64,000 nucleotides of DNA from a virus. A model generated the notes under the pieces. The model was given only the letters and a program-made list of their open reading frames with translations. It was not told where the DNA came from and did not search any database. The DNA is taken from positions 1 through 64,000 of IMG/VR virus record IMGVR_UViG_3300046665_000434; one strand, written 5' to 3'. Shown piece after piece: positions 52,182 to 60,314 of the stretch (positions are counted from its first letter, which is position 1; every line of letters begins with the position of its first letter). A program made the translations under genes and the position numbers.

Positions 52182-52499
52182 ATGTCAGCCATCAAAGTCG
52201 TTTGCCATATCCTCGGGTATGGTGCTGTAGCCGCAGGTTCCTACTACCTCGGACGTTATCAATCCACTGTCCAGCATGATCGGGATGCTGAGAAGTATCT
52301 CAAGTCGAAGTTGGACAAGTTGGCTACCGAGTATGCCGATCTACTGGTGCTGGTCGAGAAGGCCAGTGACAAGAAGCGCGAAGCTCTCAAAGATCGGATG
52401 GAAGCGCTGAAAACAAAGATGGCCGGTCGTCGCGATACGCTGCGTACCGTAACTGAACTTCGCGACGAAATCGTCGCCATCCTCATGGAGTTGACTTGA
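52182..52499 (+). CDS. Membrane-anchored coiled-coil protein, 105 aa
   Basis: N-terminal hydrophobic stretch (residues 6-22) followed by a charged Lys/Glu/Leu-rich coiled-coil segment. Same layout as the preceding protein, though sequence similarity is limited, so they may be paralogs or partners. One base separates its stop from the next ATG. Confidence 0.68.
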   Translation: MSAIKVVCHILGYGAVAAGSYYLGRYQSTVQHDRDAEKYLKSKLDKLATEYADLLVLVEKASDKKREALKDRMEALKTKMAGRRDTLRTVTELRDEIVAILMELT

Positions 52500-52898
52500 A
52501 TGAAATACGTACTGGGCTTCCTCGCAGTTATCGCACTGTCGTTCTCGTCGATGGTCAGTGCCAAGATCATCGAACCTGATCGATTGTCGGCAAAGAACAT
52601 GGGCGTCGACATCAAGATGCATACCGTCAATACCAGCGATTGTGAAAAGTACGCTGATCTGATGCGCGCCTCTGCCGGTCTGCGTGACCAGGGCGATAGC
52701 AAGGACTTCGTAGTCCAGGCTCTGCTCTCCAACGCAGACATCTCCCGCTCTGCCTACCGCGCCCTGCTGCCAATGCTGCTGGTCGATATCGGCGACATCT
52801 TTCGTACATCGGCCATCAAGCCAAATGAAGTACGCGAGATTTACAGCCGTTCCTGCAAAGCGCATATCGGCCAGGAGCTGATGTACGTCGAAGAGTAA
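52500..52898 (+). CDS. Exported protein with signal peptide, 132 aa
   Basis: Starts with a typical signal peptide (MKYVLGFLAVIALSFSSMVSA, likely cleaved after SA near residue 21); no lipobox Cys. The mature part is soluble with two Cys residues (about 48 and 122) that could form a disulfide. Directly coupled to two membrane-anchored coiled-coil genes, so an envelope role is plausible. Confidence 0.72.
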   Translation: MKYVLGFLAVIALSFSSMVSAKIIEPDRLSAKNMGVDIKMHTVNTSDCEKYADLMRASAGLRDQGDSKDFVVQALLSNADISRSAYRALLPMLLVDIGDIFRTSAIKPNEVREIYSRSCKAHIGQELMYVEE

Positions 52899-52904
52899 CA
52901 AACG

Positions 52905-52947
52905 CCAGGTGGGGATTCGTCCTCATCTGGTACTTTCTTTTTTTTTG
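52905..52947 (+). terminator. Intrinsic terminator with T-tract
   Basis: Stem ccaggtgggg / cctcatctgg with G-T pairs (52905-52930) and a T-tract to 52947. Confidence 0.8.
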
Positions 52948-52989
52948 TTACGATGGCCCGATAGTGTATGGACAACTGAAATACAGTCC

Positions 52990-52997
52990 TACATTAC
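52990..52997 (+). promoter_or_regulatory. Early-type promoter motif TACATTAC
   Basis: Exact motif ahead of the unit that contains the TAXI-type protein; GTGATG follows the motif. Confidence 0.62.
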
Positions 52998-53046
52998 AGT
53001 GATGAATCTATCCATCATGAATGTACCAATGACCGAGGAGGTCGAC

Positions 53047-53949
53047 GTGGGTGATCGAGAATCTGAAGCCCCCAACCTTACCCCCGCTGAACTTAGCGAG
53101 TCGATGCAGGCCGTCCGAGCACTCATCCGTCCAGAGGTAATTGGGTCCACCTCGGAATACACCAATAGGAAGCTAATTCTGATGGGAGTGAATGGCGATT
53201 TCGATGGTAACTACCTGTCTGATTTCACTGATGAAGAGGATGGTAGTAACCGTAACTGGAGCGACCAGACTTACGAAGGCACAGCGTACCCGGTTGCTAA
53301 GTTGGTTAATCTTCCGCGATTCATCATGGAAGATACCAAACCGTTCGAGTTCGCACTCTCGTCACAATCTGTACCGGACAACCTAAGGGTTCCTTACGAC
53401 AAGATGTTGTTTGAACTGGGACCTGAGGACGATCGTCATCTGATCGTAATCCACCAGATCGATGAACGCGCAATCGTTCTTTATTACCTACAAACTGACC
53501 AACCTAATCCATTCACGATCGGCATGCGCGCGAATACTTACTTACAGGCAGACGGCTCGCTTGTCATCAAGCTGGCAAAGAAGGTGTTTGATCGAGCGAT
53601 CTCTGAACGTTGTGTCAATACGATCATTGGTTTCATTGCAGAGTTCAGCGTAGGCAATACCATCATTGGTACGCAACCTCGGCCAAAGCCTGAGAACGTA
53701 CCTAACGCTCGTGACGGTCATGCGTATCGAATCGTGCGAGTAGTGATGGGTGTGAAGACTATCGCTCAGCCTTGGCAAGGCGGCACTCACGCAAGTCCTC
53801 GAGAACACGAACGTCAAGGTCACTGGCGGCGCGTCAAAGGCGAGCGGCGTTGGTTCGATGCCGTAACTGTAAACAAAGGCGTACCTGGGCGAGTCGATAA
53901 AGCCTACTACGTCAGCAAAAACAACCCCTCTCCAACTGAGACCCTGTGA
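53047..53949 (+). CDS. Unknown protein with PREHERxGHWRR motif, 300 aa
   Basis: GTG 53047 is chosen because GAGGAGG lies 6 bases upstream; an upstream ATG in the same frame would add 14 residues. The C-terminus contains the segment SPREHERQGHWRR (about residues 256-268) followed by an aromatic basic stretch (WFDAVTV), a combination I recognise as recurring in uncharacterised phage proteins. Function unknown. Its stop overlaps the next ATG. Confidence 0.68.
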   Translation: MGDRESEAPNLTPAELSESMQAVRALIRPEVIGSTSEYTNRKLILMGVNGDFDGNYLSDFTDEEDGSNRNWSDQTYEGTAYPVAKLVNLPRFIMEDTKPFEFALSSQSVPDNLRVPYDKMLFELGPEDDRHLIVIHQIDERAIVLYYLQTDQPNPFTIGMRANTYLQADGSLVIKLAKKVFDRAISERCVNTIIGFIAEFSVGNTIIGTQPRPKPENVPNARDGHAYRIVRVVMGVKTIAQPWQGGTHASPREHERQGHWRRVKGERRWFDAVTVNKGVPGRVDKAYYVSKNNPSPTETL

Positions 53950-54215
53950 TGACGCAAGACACTGAAACAGCCAGCCGTGAAGATCTCGAAGACCGATTCT
54001 TTGAAATCGGCGATACGTTCGGATATCAGCCAGTTGATGACAGCATCCCCGAAGCGACAGTCATTGTCCTCAAAGAGTTCTACGTGTCGGAAACGATGGA
54101 AGCGGCAGACGTAGAACTCAACGATGACGGAACCATCCTCGGCGGAGACCTCAATCGCTGGATCGAATACCTGCTCGAAAAAGGCTTTATCGAAAACGCA
54201 ACTTCTGTCCATTAA
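53949..54215 (+). CDS. Hypothetical acidic protein, 88 aa
   Basis: ATG 53949 overlaps the preceding stop (TGATG). Strongly acidic helical protein with a predicted C-terminal helix containing WIEYLLEKG. Translationally coupled. No family recognised. Confidence 0.62.
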   Translation: MTQDTETASREDLEDRFFEIGDTFGYQPVDDSIPEATVIVLKEFYVSETMEAADVELNDDGTILGGDLNRWIEYLLEKGFIENATSVH

Positions 54216-54249
54216 CTGAAACACCACTACCCACCAAAAGGAAGTACCC

Positions 54250-55149
54250 ATGAAACGAATGCTCCTCTCCCTGTGTCTTCTGCTCACGGCATCGTTTGCC
54301 TTCGCAGATACCGCTCCCCTGAAAACCATGTCGTTCTGCGGCGGCGCTACCGGCGGCTTCTACGACGCCGTTGCCAACCAGATCGGCTACACGCTGAACA
54401 AGACCAACAAAGTCAAAGTCAACGTGGTCAGCACCAACGGCAGCCTCGACAGTGCCAACAAACTGAAAGACGGCGATTGCGATATGGCCATCCTCCAGTC
54501 TGACGCCGTCATCAGTCGTCCGATGCCGATCAACATCACCGTCATCGACGGTCATGAAGAAATGATCTTCTGGCTGCACAGCAAGAAGGGCGTCAAAGAC
54601 TTTGCTGATCTGACCGACAAGGACAACATCAACAAAGGCGTAGCCGTGATTGAGAAGGGCGGCACCGAGATTACCATCCGTAACTTCGGCCGTTCGGACA
54701 AGGCTCTGGAAAACCTGAACGTCATTCCGTTCGATTCGTGGTGGGATGCGGCGCGGGCCGTGGTCGAAGGCACTGCTCGTAACTCCGGCAAACAGATCCC
54801 TATCGCAGGCATGCTGTATATCGGTCGTCCAGGCACCATCCCTCAGGAAATCCTGGCTGACTACAAGGCTGATCTGATCGTCGGTTCGACGTCCGTTGAT
54901 TCTCTGAAGTCGCTCAAGGACGCTAACGGCCAACCTCTGTATACGAACTGTTCGGTTGACGATAAGGCTTCCAACGGCATCACAGTGCCTGGCATGTTCA
55001 CCAACCCGTCGACGTTCTGCCTGAAGGCTCAGGTGGTCTACAATAATGACTTCTTCGCAGGCATGCCTGACAAAGATGCACGGGAGTTGCGTAAAACCGT
55101 TGATCAAACGGTGGTCCGTACATTTCGCATCCAGCAAGGCGCGAAGTGA
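54250..55149 (+). CDS. Exported TAXI-family solute-binding protein
   Basis: 299 aa, close to the usual ~310-330. Signal peptide with a Leu/Ala-rich core and AFA before the cleavage site near residue 19. The mature protein starts with FCGGATGGFYDAVANQIG, matching the TGGxYY start of TRAP-transporter TAXI-type periplasmic binding proteins, followed by VNVVSTNGSLDSANKLKDGDCDMAILQSDA (about 58-87), the STGGS and GExDxAxVQxD elements. Strong C-ending codon bias. I infer an exported solute binder, with ligand unknown, made by the phage. Confidence 0.82.
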   Translation: MKRMLLSLCLLLTASFAFADTAPLKTMSFCGGATGGFYDAVANQIGYTLNKTNKVKVNVVSTNGSLDSANKLKDGDCDMAILQSDAVISRPMPINITVIDGHEEMIFWLHSKKGVKDFADLTDKDNINKGVAVIEKGGTEITIRNFGRSDKALENLNVIPFDSWWDAARAVVEGTARNSGKQIPIAGMLYIGRPGTIPQEILADYKADLIVGSTSVDSLKSLKDANGQPLYTNCSVDDKASNGITVPGMFTNPSTFCLKAQVVYNNDFFAGMPDKDARELRKTVDQTVVRTFRIQQGAK

Positions 55150-55382
55150 GCGATTCCGCGGAAGATGTAATTCCCCAATATGTCGCCGGTTTGAGACGAC
55201 TACTTCTGTCATATCGCCGACTCACCAACTGCGACATGCCAACCTGGATTAAGTTATCCCAAGTTGGCATGCAGACACTGGCTGACGGTGGGGAAGTAAA
55301 GATGGTGGTGGATTCTAACGGTCCCCGTATAGAGTTCATCATCAAACCTGCCCCCAAGAAACGGGTCAGGAAGAAACCGTAA
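55146..55382 (+). CDS. Hypothetical basic-tailed protein, 78 aa
   Basis: GTG start overlapping the stop of the TAXI-like gene by 4 bases (GTGA). Helical N-terminal half and a Lys/Arg-rich C-terminus (KKRVRKKP) that could contact nucleic acid. No family recognised. Confidence 0.6.
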   Translation: MSDSAEDVIPQYVAGLRRLLLSYRRLTNCDMPTWIKLSQVGMQTLADGGEVKMVVDSNGPRIEFIIKPAPKKRVRKKP

Positions 55383-55384
55383 CA

Positions 55385-55420
55385 TCTCGGGGTGGGGAAA
55401 CTCACCTCGAGCTTTATTTT
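55385..55420 (+). terminator. Weak hairpin terminator
   Basis: Imperfect stem ctcggggtgg / tcacctcgag followed by ctttatttt, just after the stop at 55382. Confidence 0.45.
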
Positions 55421-55454
55421 CAGTATGCTGCACTTTTATAACGGAGTATAAAAC

Positions 55455-55613
55455 ATGGCTAAGAAAAGCAAGCAGGCTATCGCAATTTTGATCATCCAGT
55501 TACTGCCGGTGGTCTTGCTCATCGCTGCATTTATTTATCAAGCCGCTACACGAGAAGCCTCTCTCGGCGATAAGATCGGCGAACAAATCCAACTAAGAAT
55601 CAGCAACCGCTAA
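55455..55613 (+). CDS. Tiny membrane protein, 52 aa
   Basis: ATG 55455 with GGAG 10 bases upstream. One hydrophobic helix (residues 8-30, Ile/Leu/Val/Ala) after a basic N-terminus (AKKSKQ), then a polar tail. Stop TAA at 55613. Function unknown. Confidence 0.65.
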   Translation: MAKKSKQAIAILIIQLLPVVLLIAAFIYQAATREASLGDKIGEQIQLRISNR

Positions 55614-55622
55614 GGAGTAGTT

Positions 55623-56138
55623 ATGATTACCTACAGTACAATTCGAGACGACGGTATACCTGGCATCAATCTCTGGACCATTGAGAAATCACTCAAAGTC
55701 TTACTCGAGTGTGAGATCGCCTTTGGCGGTACGATAACTCGTCTTGATGAGACTGTGGTCTGTATCGAGACCAATGTAATGGGCTGTGTCGACAAGTCTC
55801 AATTCTCAGGCAGTCCTGAAGACATGAAACTACTGGTAACTGCTGCGATATATGCAGCCGAAGTGCGCCACCACTTTGTTCACGGCGAAGGCCGCGCCGA
55901 GGTTGTAAAAGAAGCCATGGAATTTACCGAAGGTAATCCGCGACTGCTGGATCTCAGCGCTGAGATGATACTCGGCGGTAAGCTCATCAACATCGTCGTC
56001 GTTGCTGTCCTGGCCGATGGGGAGATGGACCGCGTTGCAGAGCTGAGGAATATTCCTCTGGGTACTCTGTACGCCATGTTGTATCTGCGTGCCAGCGAAG
56101 GCTGTTCCTACGAGGAGCTGATGGAGCTGGCTGCATGA
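55623..56138 (+). CDS. Hypothetical protein, 171 aa
   Basis: ATG after AAGGAG. Soluble, with a helix-turn-helix-like stretch at the C-terminus (VAELRNIPLGTLYAMLYL, about residues 145-163) reminiscent of HTH recognition helices. It overlaps the next gene by 4 bases, whose product has two DNA-binding-like repeats, so a regulatory pair is possible. The HTH reading is weak. Confidence 0.62.
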   Translation: MITYSTIRDDGIPGINLWTIEKSLKVLLECEIAFGGTITRLDETVVCIETNVMGCVDKSQFSGSPEDMKLLVTAAIYAAEVRHHFVHGEGRAEVVKEAMEFTEGNPRLLDLSAEMILGGKLINIVVVAVLADGEMDRVAELRNIPLGTLYAMLYLRASEGCSYEELMELAA

Positions 56139-56581
56139 ATAACCCAGTACGGAAGTATCGTGAGGTGACGGTAATCGCTAAGCGTAATGTCAGTATTTGG
56201 GGGAAAGTGTATCCGACCGTACGCCAGGCTGCGAGGGAAACTCGTATCAGTCCCAACTCTATCTATCGCTACATAGCGGACCCTAATAAACCGGCGTTCT
56301 TCTTTGTTGATCTCGGCATGCCAGTTACTCACCGGGTCGCCAACAACGAAGGAAGGGAGCATTCGCCGGAAATAAGGGAGAAGTATCGTAAAGCAGCTCT
56401 GATGCGAGAAGCCCGCAAACGGAACGAGGCTATACCGATCAGTGTCAGGGGCGGGATCTATCAAACTACTCAGCTTGCAGCAGATGCTACAGGCTTGAGC
56501 CCTAGGACGATCAATCGGTATCTTCGAGATCCGAGTAAAATAGACTTCTTTTACGTGGGCGGCTACACCCCAGTTGTCTAA
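56135..56581 (+). CDS. Tandem NUMOD1-like DNA-binding repeat protein
   Basis: 148 aa made of two similar ~45-residue repeats: residues ~18-60 (WGKVYPTVRQAARETRISPNSIYRY then FFFV) and ~103-146 (RGGIYQTTQLAADATGLSPRTINRY then FFYV). This is the beta-strand plus helix-turn-helix layout of NUMOD1, a DNA-binding module usually fused to homing endonuclease domains. No nuclease domain is present. Overlaps the preceding gene by 4 bases. I infer sequence-specific DNA binding, either as a regulator or the remnant of a homing endonuclease. Confidence 0.72.
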   Translation: MNNPVRKYREVTVIAKRNVSIWGKVYPTVRQAARETRISPNSIYRYIADPNKPAFFFVDLGMPVTHRVANNEGREHSPEIREKYRKAALMREARKRNEAIPISVRGGIYQTTQLAADATGLSPRTINRYLRDPSKIDFFYVGGYTPVV

Positions 56582-56638
56582 GTTGATGATTGATGTGTAC
56601 CAATGCCGTTTTTATTATTCACTAGCGGAGCAATATTC

Positions 56639-57139
56639 ATGGACACTTTCAGCATGTACGCCAACTATTGCGCCTATCTGTTAATCGGTAAGCCAGTACT
56701 GACCGTCTACGAGTTCCTGAAGTCCCTCAGCCTGAAATGGCGGATGAACTACCTGATGAAGAAGTACGGCGGTATCGAGAGTACGCCCGATTCGAAGTTC
56801 CCAACCATCAGCACCTCAGGCCTTGGCGATATCGTGTTCCACCACGCCATGAAAGAGATGGCTAAGCTCACCGGAATCAACCTTGAGACCCATCCGGTAG
56901 GTTACGTGATCTGGCGCTGCCTGAGCTATAACTTCGCAACACCTCTAGCGCTCAAGGAAGCGATGGATCTGCTGCGCGCCAAGAACATCAATAGGGCCGT
57001 GTACGACCACTTCTACCGGTACGAAGCTATCCCGCCTCACGTACTGGTCGATATCTCTGCTGAACAAAAGCAAGAGTTCGACGACTGGTTCGCCGGCAAG
57101 ACCACCGTTATGTTTACCCCAACCCAAAAGGATGCATGA
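56639..57139 (+). CDS. Hypothetical protein, 166 aa
   Basis: ATG 56639 after GCGGAG. Helical; a hydrophobic N-terminal stretch (residues 5-25) is weak for a membrane anchor. Overlaps the next gene by 4 bases. No recognised family. Confidence 0.66.
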   Translation: MDTFSMYANYCAYLLIGKPVLTVYEFLKSLSLKWRMNYLMKKYGGIESTPDSKFPTISTSGLGDIVFHHAMKEMAKLTGINLETHPVGYVIWRCLSYNFATPLALKEAMDLLRAKNINRAVYDHFYRYEAIPPHVLVDISAEQKQEFDDWFAGKTTVMFTPTQKDA

Positions 57140-57732
57140 GTATGTTGAACCGCCTGTATTTTCCAATCTCCAAGGATGATGATGTCGCGCTGAACGTCCT
57201 CGAACTCGAACGCATGGGACGCAATTCAATGCCTACCATGGCCGCCGATGGTTACAGCGCAACGGCCTTGGGTAATGGCTGGCATGTCTTCCAGCAAGAT
57301 CCTGAGCTGTACAAGAAAGATATCACCGAGCATCTGACCCTGGTGAACGGCCGCACCGGCCAGCAGATCCAGATCAAGCTGGATATCAAGGCACCCAAGC
57401 CTCGGACGATGATCGATATCATGCCGGACTTCGATACCTTCAGCTCAGAGCTGGAACAGATCTTCACTTGCGATGAAGACGGTTACGCCCTGAGCTGGCA
57501 GGGCCTGACCAAGGAGGCTATCGCTAAAGGTCAGCAATTCCACTACATGCGTATCGAGAACAAGATGTTCTCGGTTGACGCCATCCGGCGCCTGTCCGAA
57601 AGCCACGATATCAAGATCGGGGCCGGTACAGGTGGCGCTGATTACACCCGGTTCCCTGAAATGGCGGAGGAGTGTAAGAAACTTATCTCGGCCTACGACG
57701 CGATGGTCTCTACGCTGAAGGGGGTGGAATAA
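57136..57732 (+). CDS. Hypothetical protein, 198 aa
   Basis: ATG overlaps the preceding stop by 4 bases and its stop overlaps the next ATG. Soluble, well-folded composition with C-ending codons. No recognised motif. Confidence 0.66.
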   Translation: MSMLNRLYFPISKDDDVALNVLELERMGRNSMPTMAADGYSATALGNGWHVFQQDPELYKKDITEHLTLVNGRTGQQIQIKLDIKAPKPRTMIDIMPDFDTFSSELEQIFTCDEDGYALSWQGLTKEAIAKGQQFHYMRIENKMFSVDAIRRLSESHDIKIGAGTGGADYTRFPEMAEECKKLISAYDAMVSTLKGVE

Positions 57733-58286
57733 TGACAATGATTGACGGTTCCATCTCCATCGAGAAATGGAGCGACGCTCACCCGGAGTTGGATGTAGGC
57801 TCTGTTGTCAGTAGCCCGACGGATGCAGGAGCAGCAGCCCGTGAACGGCTCGCTGCTCGCGCTCTGCGTAAAACCAAATGGTTCCTGAAATGGACCTTCC
57901 TGACTACTATGTTACTGGCAATTGCGGTAGTAACAGGGTCAGGTTGGTGGGTGTATGAGCACCGTCATCAAGGCTACGACATCGTCTACCGCAACTGCAA
58001 ATGGAAACTGGGCGATTCGGAACTCACCGGCACGCGCACCTACAGTTATCCTTACCAAGAGTATCTAGGCTACCGACTCATACAGCGCGATGGCGTTGAA
58101 GAGAAGACAGTCGTTACAGTCAATGGCGGCGGACTTACCGTCATCGGACTCAAAGATACTGACTTCTGGGTCAACAACGTGAAGGAAGGCGAGCGGGGTC
58201 CTGTCACCCTGAAGGACGCCAACAACTACGTCTTCCAACAAGGTAAGAACTGGGCAGCGGCGAAGTATTCCGAATTCTGTAAATAG
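57732..58286 (+). CDS. Single-pass membrane protein, 184 aa
   Basis: Basic-helical cytoplasmic N-terminus, one transmembrane helix at about residues 52-74 (FLTTMLLAIAVVTGSGWWV) and a beta-rich C-terminal domain with two Cys that likely faces the periplasm. Last gene of an overlapping three-gene run. Function unknown. Confidence 0.7.
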   Translation: MTMIDGSISIEKWSDAHPELDVGSVVSSPTDAGAAARERLAARALRKTKWFLKWTFLTTMLLAIAVVTGSGWWVYEHRHQGYDIVYRNCKWKLGDSELTGTRTYSYPYQEYLGYRLIQRDGVEEKTVVTVNGGGLTVIGLKDTDFWVNNVKEGERGPVTLKDANNYVFQQGKNWAAAKYSEFCK

Positions 58287-58311
58287 AACAACTTATAACG
58301 ATAGGTTAGCA

Positions 58312-58536
58312 ATGGAACGTTTTGTTGGAGCGGGTGTAGTCTCTGCGCAAATCATCGCAATGCACGTCACCCATCAACTCACTTGGGAGATCACGCAATT
58401 TCTGCTGGATTGTATTAACACTAGCCTCAAGTACCCTACGCTTGAGATCATCAATTGCAACAGTCGCGAAGAACTCTGCCTGACCTACGGGAAAGGTAAA
58501 GCTGTCTTCGTCCCTATAGAGGTCAGTAATGCCTAG
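58312..58536 (+). CDS. Hypothetical protein, 74 aa
   Basis: ATG 58312 preceded by GATAGGTTAGC, a weak ribosome site. Small alpha/beta protein. Overlaps the next gene by 8 bases. No family recognised. Confidence 0.58.
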   Translation: MERFVGAGVVSAQIIAMHVTHQLTWEITQFLLDCINTSLKYPTLEIINCNSREELCLTYGKGKAVFVPIEVSNA

Positions 58537-58930
58537 CGATATCAAGACATTCATTGGCGACAAGTTTGACAGAGAACTCCGTCAGCGGTTTGAAGTTCTG
58601 GTTGAAGAGAATCAGATCCCTCTCGACCTGTTCCGTAATGAGCCTAACCAGCAAGTATTGGCGCGGTTCATTACCGGACAAATGGCTGAGGTACTCACTG
58701 ACATCGGCCGCCCCAATGCCCACATCGATGGTGCCATCTACATGTTCATTCTCCATGTACTGGGGTCTGAAAGCATCGGTGACATGCTTGATGGTGGTCG
58801 CACTGCCGAAGTGAAGGCTACCGGTCTTGCAGAGGCCTATGCCTTTGACATCGGTGAAGAAAACGAACCTCCCCGTAATGAAGCACCTAAGGTGCTCTTC
58901 GGCGGAATCAAAGATGAGACTAAACCATGA
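58529..58930 (+). CDS. Hypothetical protein, 133 aa
   Basis: Overlaps the preceding gene by 8 bases and the next by 4 (ATGA). Helical acidic protein without recognised motif; the last ~20 residues are polar and probably flexible. Confidence 0.64.
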   Translation: MPSDIKTFIGDKFDRELRQRFEVLVEENQIPLDLFRNEPNQQVLARFITGQMAEVLTDIGRPNAHIDGAIYMFILHVLGSESIGDMLDGGRTAEVKATGLAEAYAFDIGEENEPPRNEAPKVLFGGIKDETKP

Positions 58931-59037
58931 TCGCCACATTCATCGGTACAATCTTTATCGCACTACTGGCTATTCGCGGCCTGTTCGCCTTTGGTGGCGA
59001 CATCCTGCGGATCATCACTCGTAAGAACACGAAGTGA
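58927..59037 (+). CDS. Tiny membrane protein, 36 aa
   Basis: ATG 58927 overlaps the preceding stop by 4 bases. One hydrophobic helix (residues 3-24) with a basic tail (RIITRKNTK). Coupling and composition support it despite the length. Function unknown. Confidence 0.58.
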   Translation: MIATFIGTIFIALLAIRGLFAFGGDILRIITRKNTK

Positions 59038-59043
59038 CATAGG

Positions 59044-59061
59044 GCGGGGCGAAAGCCCCGC
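59044..59061 (+). terminator. Hairpin terminator of the GCGGGGC family
   Basis: Stem gcggggc / gccccgc with a gaaa loop, then ctgtatgccttcttatttt; close copy of the other family members. Confidence 0.78.
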
Positions 59062-59089
59062 TGTATGCCTTCTTATTTTGTTACAAACA

Positions 59090-59097
59090 TACATTAT
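59090..59097 (+). promoter_or_regulatory. Early-type promoter motif TACATTAT
   Basis: Exact motif 29 bases after the terminator and 36 bases before the ATG at 59133. It starts the last large unit of the window. Confidence 0.6.
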
Positions 59098-59132
59098 CGT
59101 ACGGATACCACACACTTACTAGGGCACGCAAT

Positions 59133-59786
59133 ATGGGATTCGACGCACAGCACGCACTACTGGTGCTCGCACTGATCGCCACTAATGTCACTGACAAGAA
59201 GGAGTTCAAGAAGCGGGCTATTAAGGTATCGAAGAAATGCGATCCGCTCGTAGCTGCCGGAATAATGAATGACATCATCAATTCACCTACTCCTCGTCAG
59301 GCAGTGTTTGACCATCTTGATGGCCGCGACAACCTCGCTGAAGTGACAGCTCAGCTACGGGCCGAAAGGTTCCCAGGTATGGTTGTCTATAAAGGAGAGG
59401 CTTACGGCGTCCAGATTGAAGTACCGAACGCTGAGACGCGCTTTGAGCTAGACCCATCCAAGACTATTGCTGAGCATAAGCTCGCAATCGCAACGGACGG
59501 CAAATGGGCCATGGCTAACGAAGATGAAATGACTGTGGCGTTCGCGCATGCTGTCATGAACCATCTCAATCTCAACCGACTTAAAGCTAAAGTGCTGCTC
59601 TTCAAGGAGGCTGGCTTTTCAGGCGTGATCGTCGAGCGAGAAATAGAACGAGGGGCGATGAGACACTTTGATGTTAAGGTGAACAAAAGCTCCAACTATC
59701 ATGTCACTCCTATCACCATCCCGGTACTGACCGATTCGTCTGAAGGTCTGTCGGTAAAAGAAACTGTTTTCGTCTCAAAACGTTAA
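59133..59786 (+). CDS. Hypothetical early protein, 217 aa
   Basis: First gene after an early-type promoter. Soluble, with a short hydrophobic N-terminus (residues 8-17, HALLVLALIA) that is too short to be a clear membrane helix. No recognised motif. Confidence 0.66.
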   Translation: MGFDAQHALLVLALIATNVTDKKEFKKRAIKVSKKCDPLVAAGIMNDIINSPTPRQAVFDHLDGRDNLAEVTAQLRAERFPGMVVYKGEAYGVQIEVPNAETRFELDPSKTIAEHKLAIATDGKWAMANEDEMTVAFAHAVMNHLNLNRLKAKVLLFKEAGFSGVIVEREIERGAMRHFDVKVNKSSNYHVTPITIPVLTDSSEGLSVKETVFVSKR

Positions 59787-59795
59787 GGAACCAAC

Positions 59796-60314
59796 ATGTC
59801 CCGCAAGAAGAAAAAGTTTTACATGTCTCTGTCCCGTAAGAACAACGATCAAGCCTGGGCATACTTCGAATGTCAGAACTACAACCTGCTCGAACGTTCC
59901 CTGACTCGTAACGCCAAAGCTCTCCTCGGTGCCTGTGAGTTCCGTCTGGTGCGTATTCTGGTCGATGATCCACAGACCTGGTATCTCGACATCAACACCG
60001 GCGATAACCAGTGGCGCACCATCATGCTGAACGACCCAGCGGCTGATGAGAAAGCCAAACAGTTCTACATCGAACCTCCTGAGTGGGAAGGGATGTCTGA
60101 TGAACAACTGTTGGAGCAGATCGCTCCGATGCGTCTGGGTGCTAGCGATGCCGAGCTGCGCGAACATCTGAATAAACATGCCGCAGGTATGGATATCGAC
60201 AAGTTCAAGGAAGCTTTCGGTATCACAGATGTAGTCAGTCAGCCCCTGCAACCACACATCTCCGATTGGACTGTCAATGTTCCGACAGACGGTACTTCAC
60301 TGAGGAATACCTGA
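59796..60314 (+). CDS. Hypothetical protein, 172 aa
   Basis: ATG 59796 after AAGGA. Basic N-terminus (SRKKKKFYMSL) and a soluble domain. C-ending codon bias. Its stop overlaps the next ATG by one base (ATGA-type coupling). No family recognised. Confidence 0.65.
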   Translation: MSRKKKKFYMSLSRKNNDQAWAYFECQNYNLLERSLTRNAKALLGACEFRLVRILVDDPQTWYLDINTGDNQWRTIMLNDPAADEKAKQFYIEPPEWEGMSDEQLLEQIAPMRLGASDAELREHLNKHAAGMDIDKFKEAFGITDVVSQPLQPHISDWTVNVPTDGTSLRNT

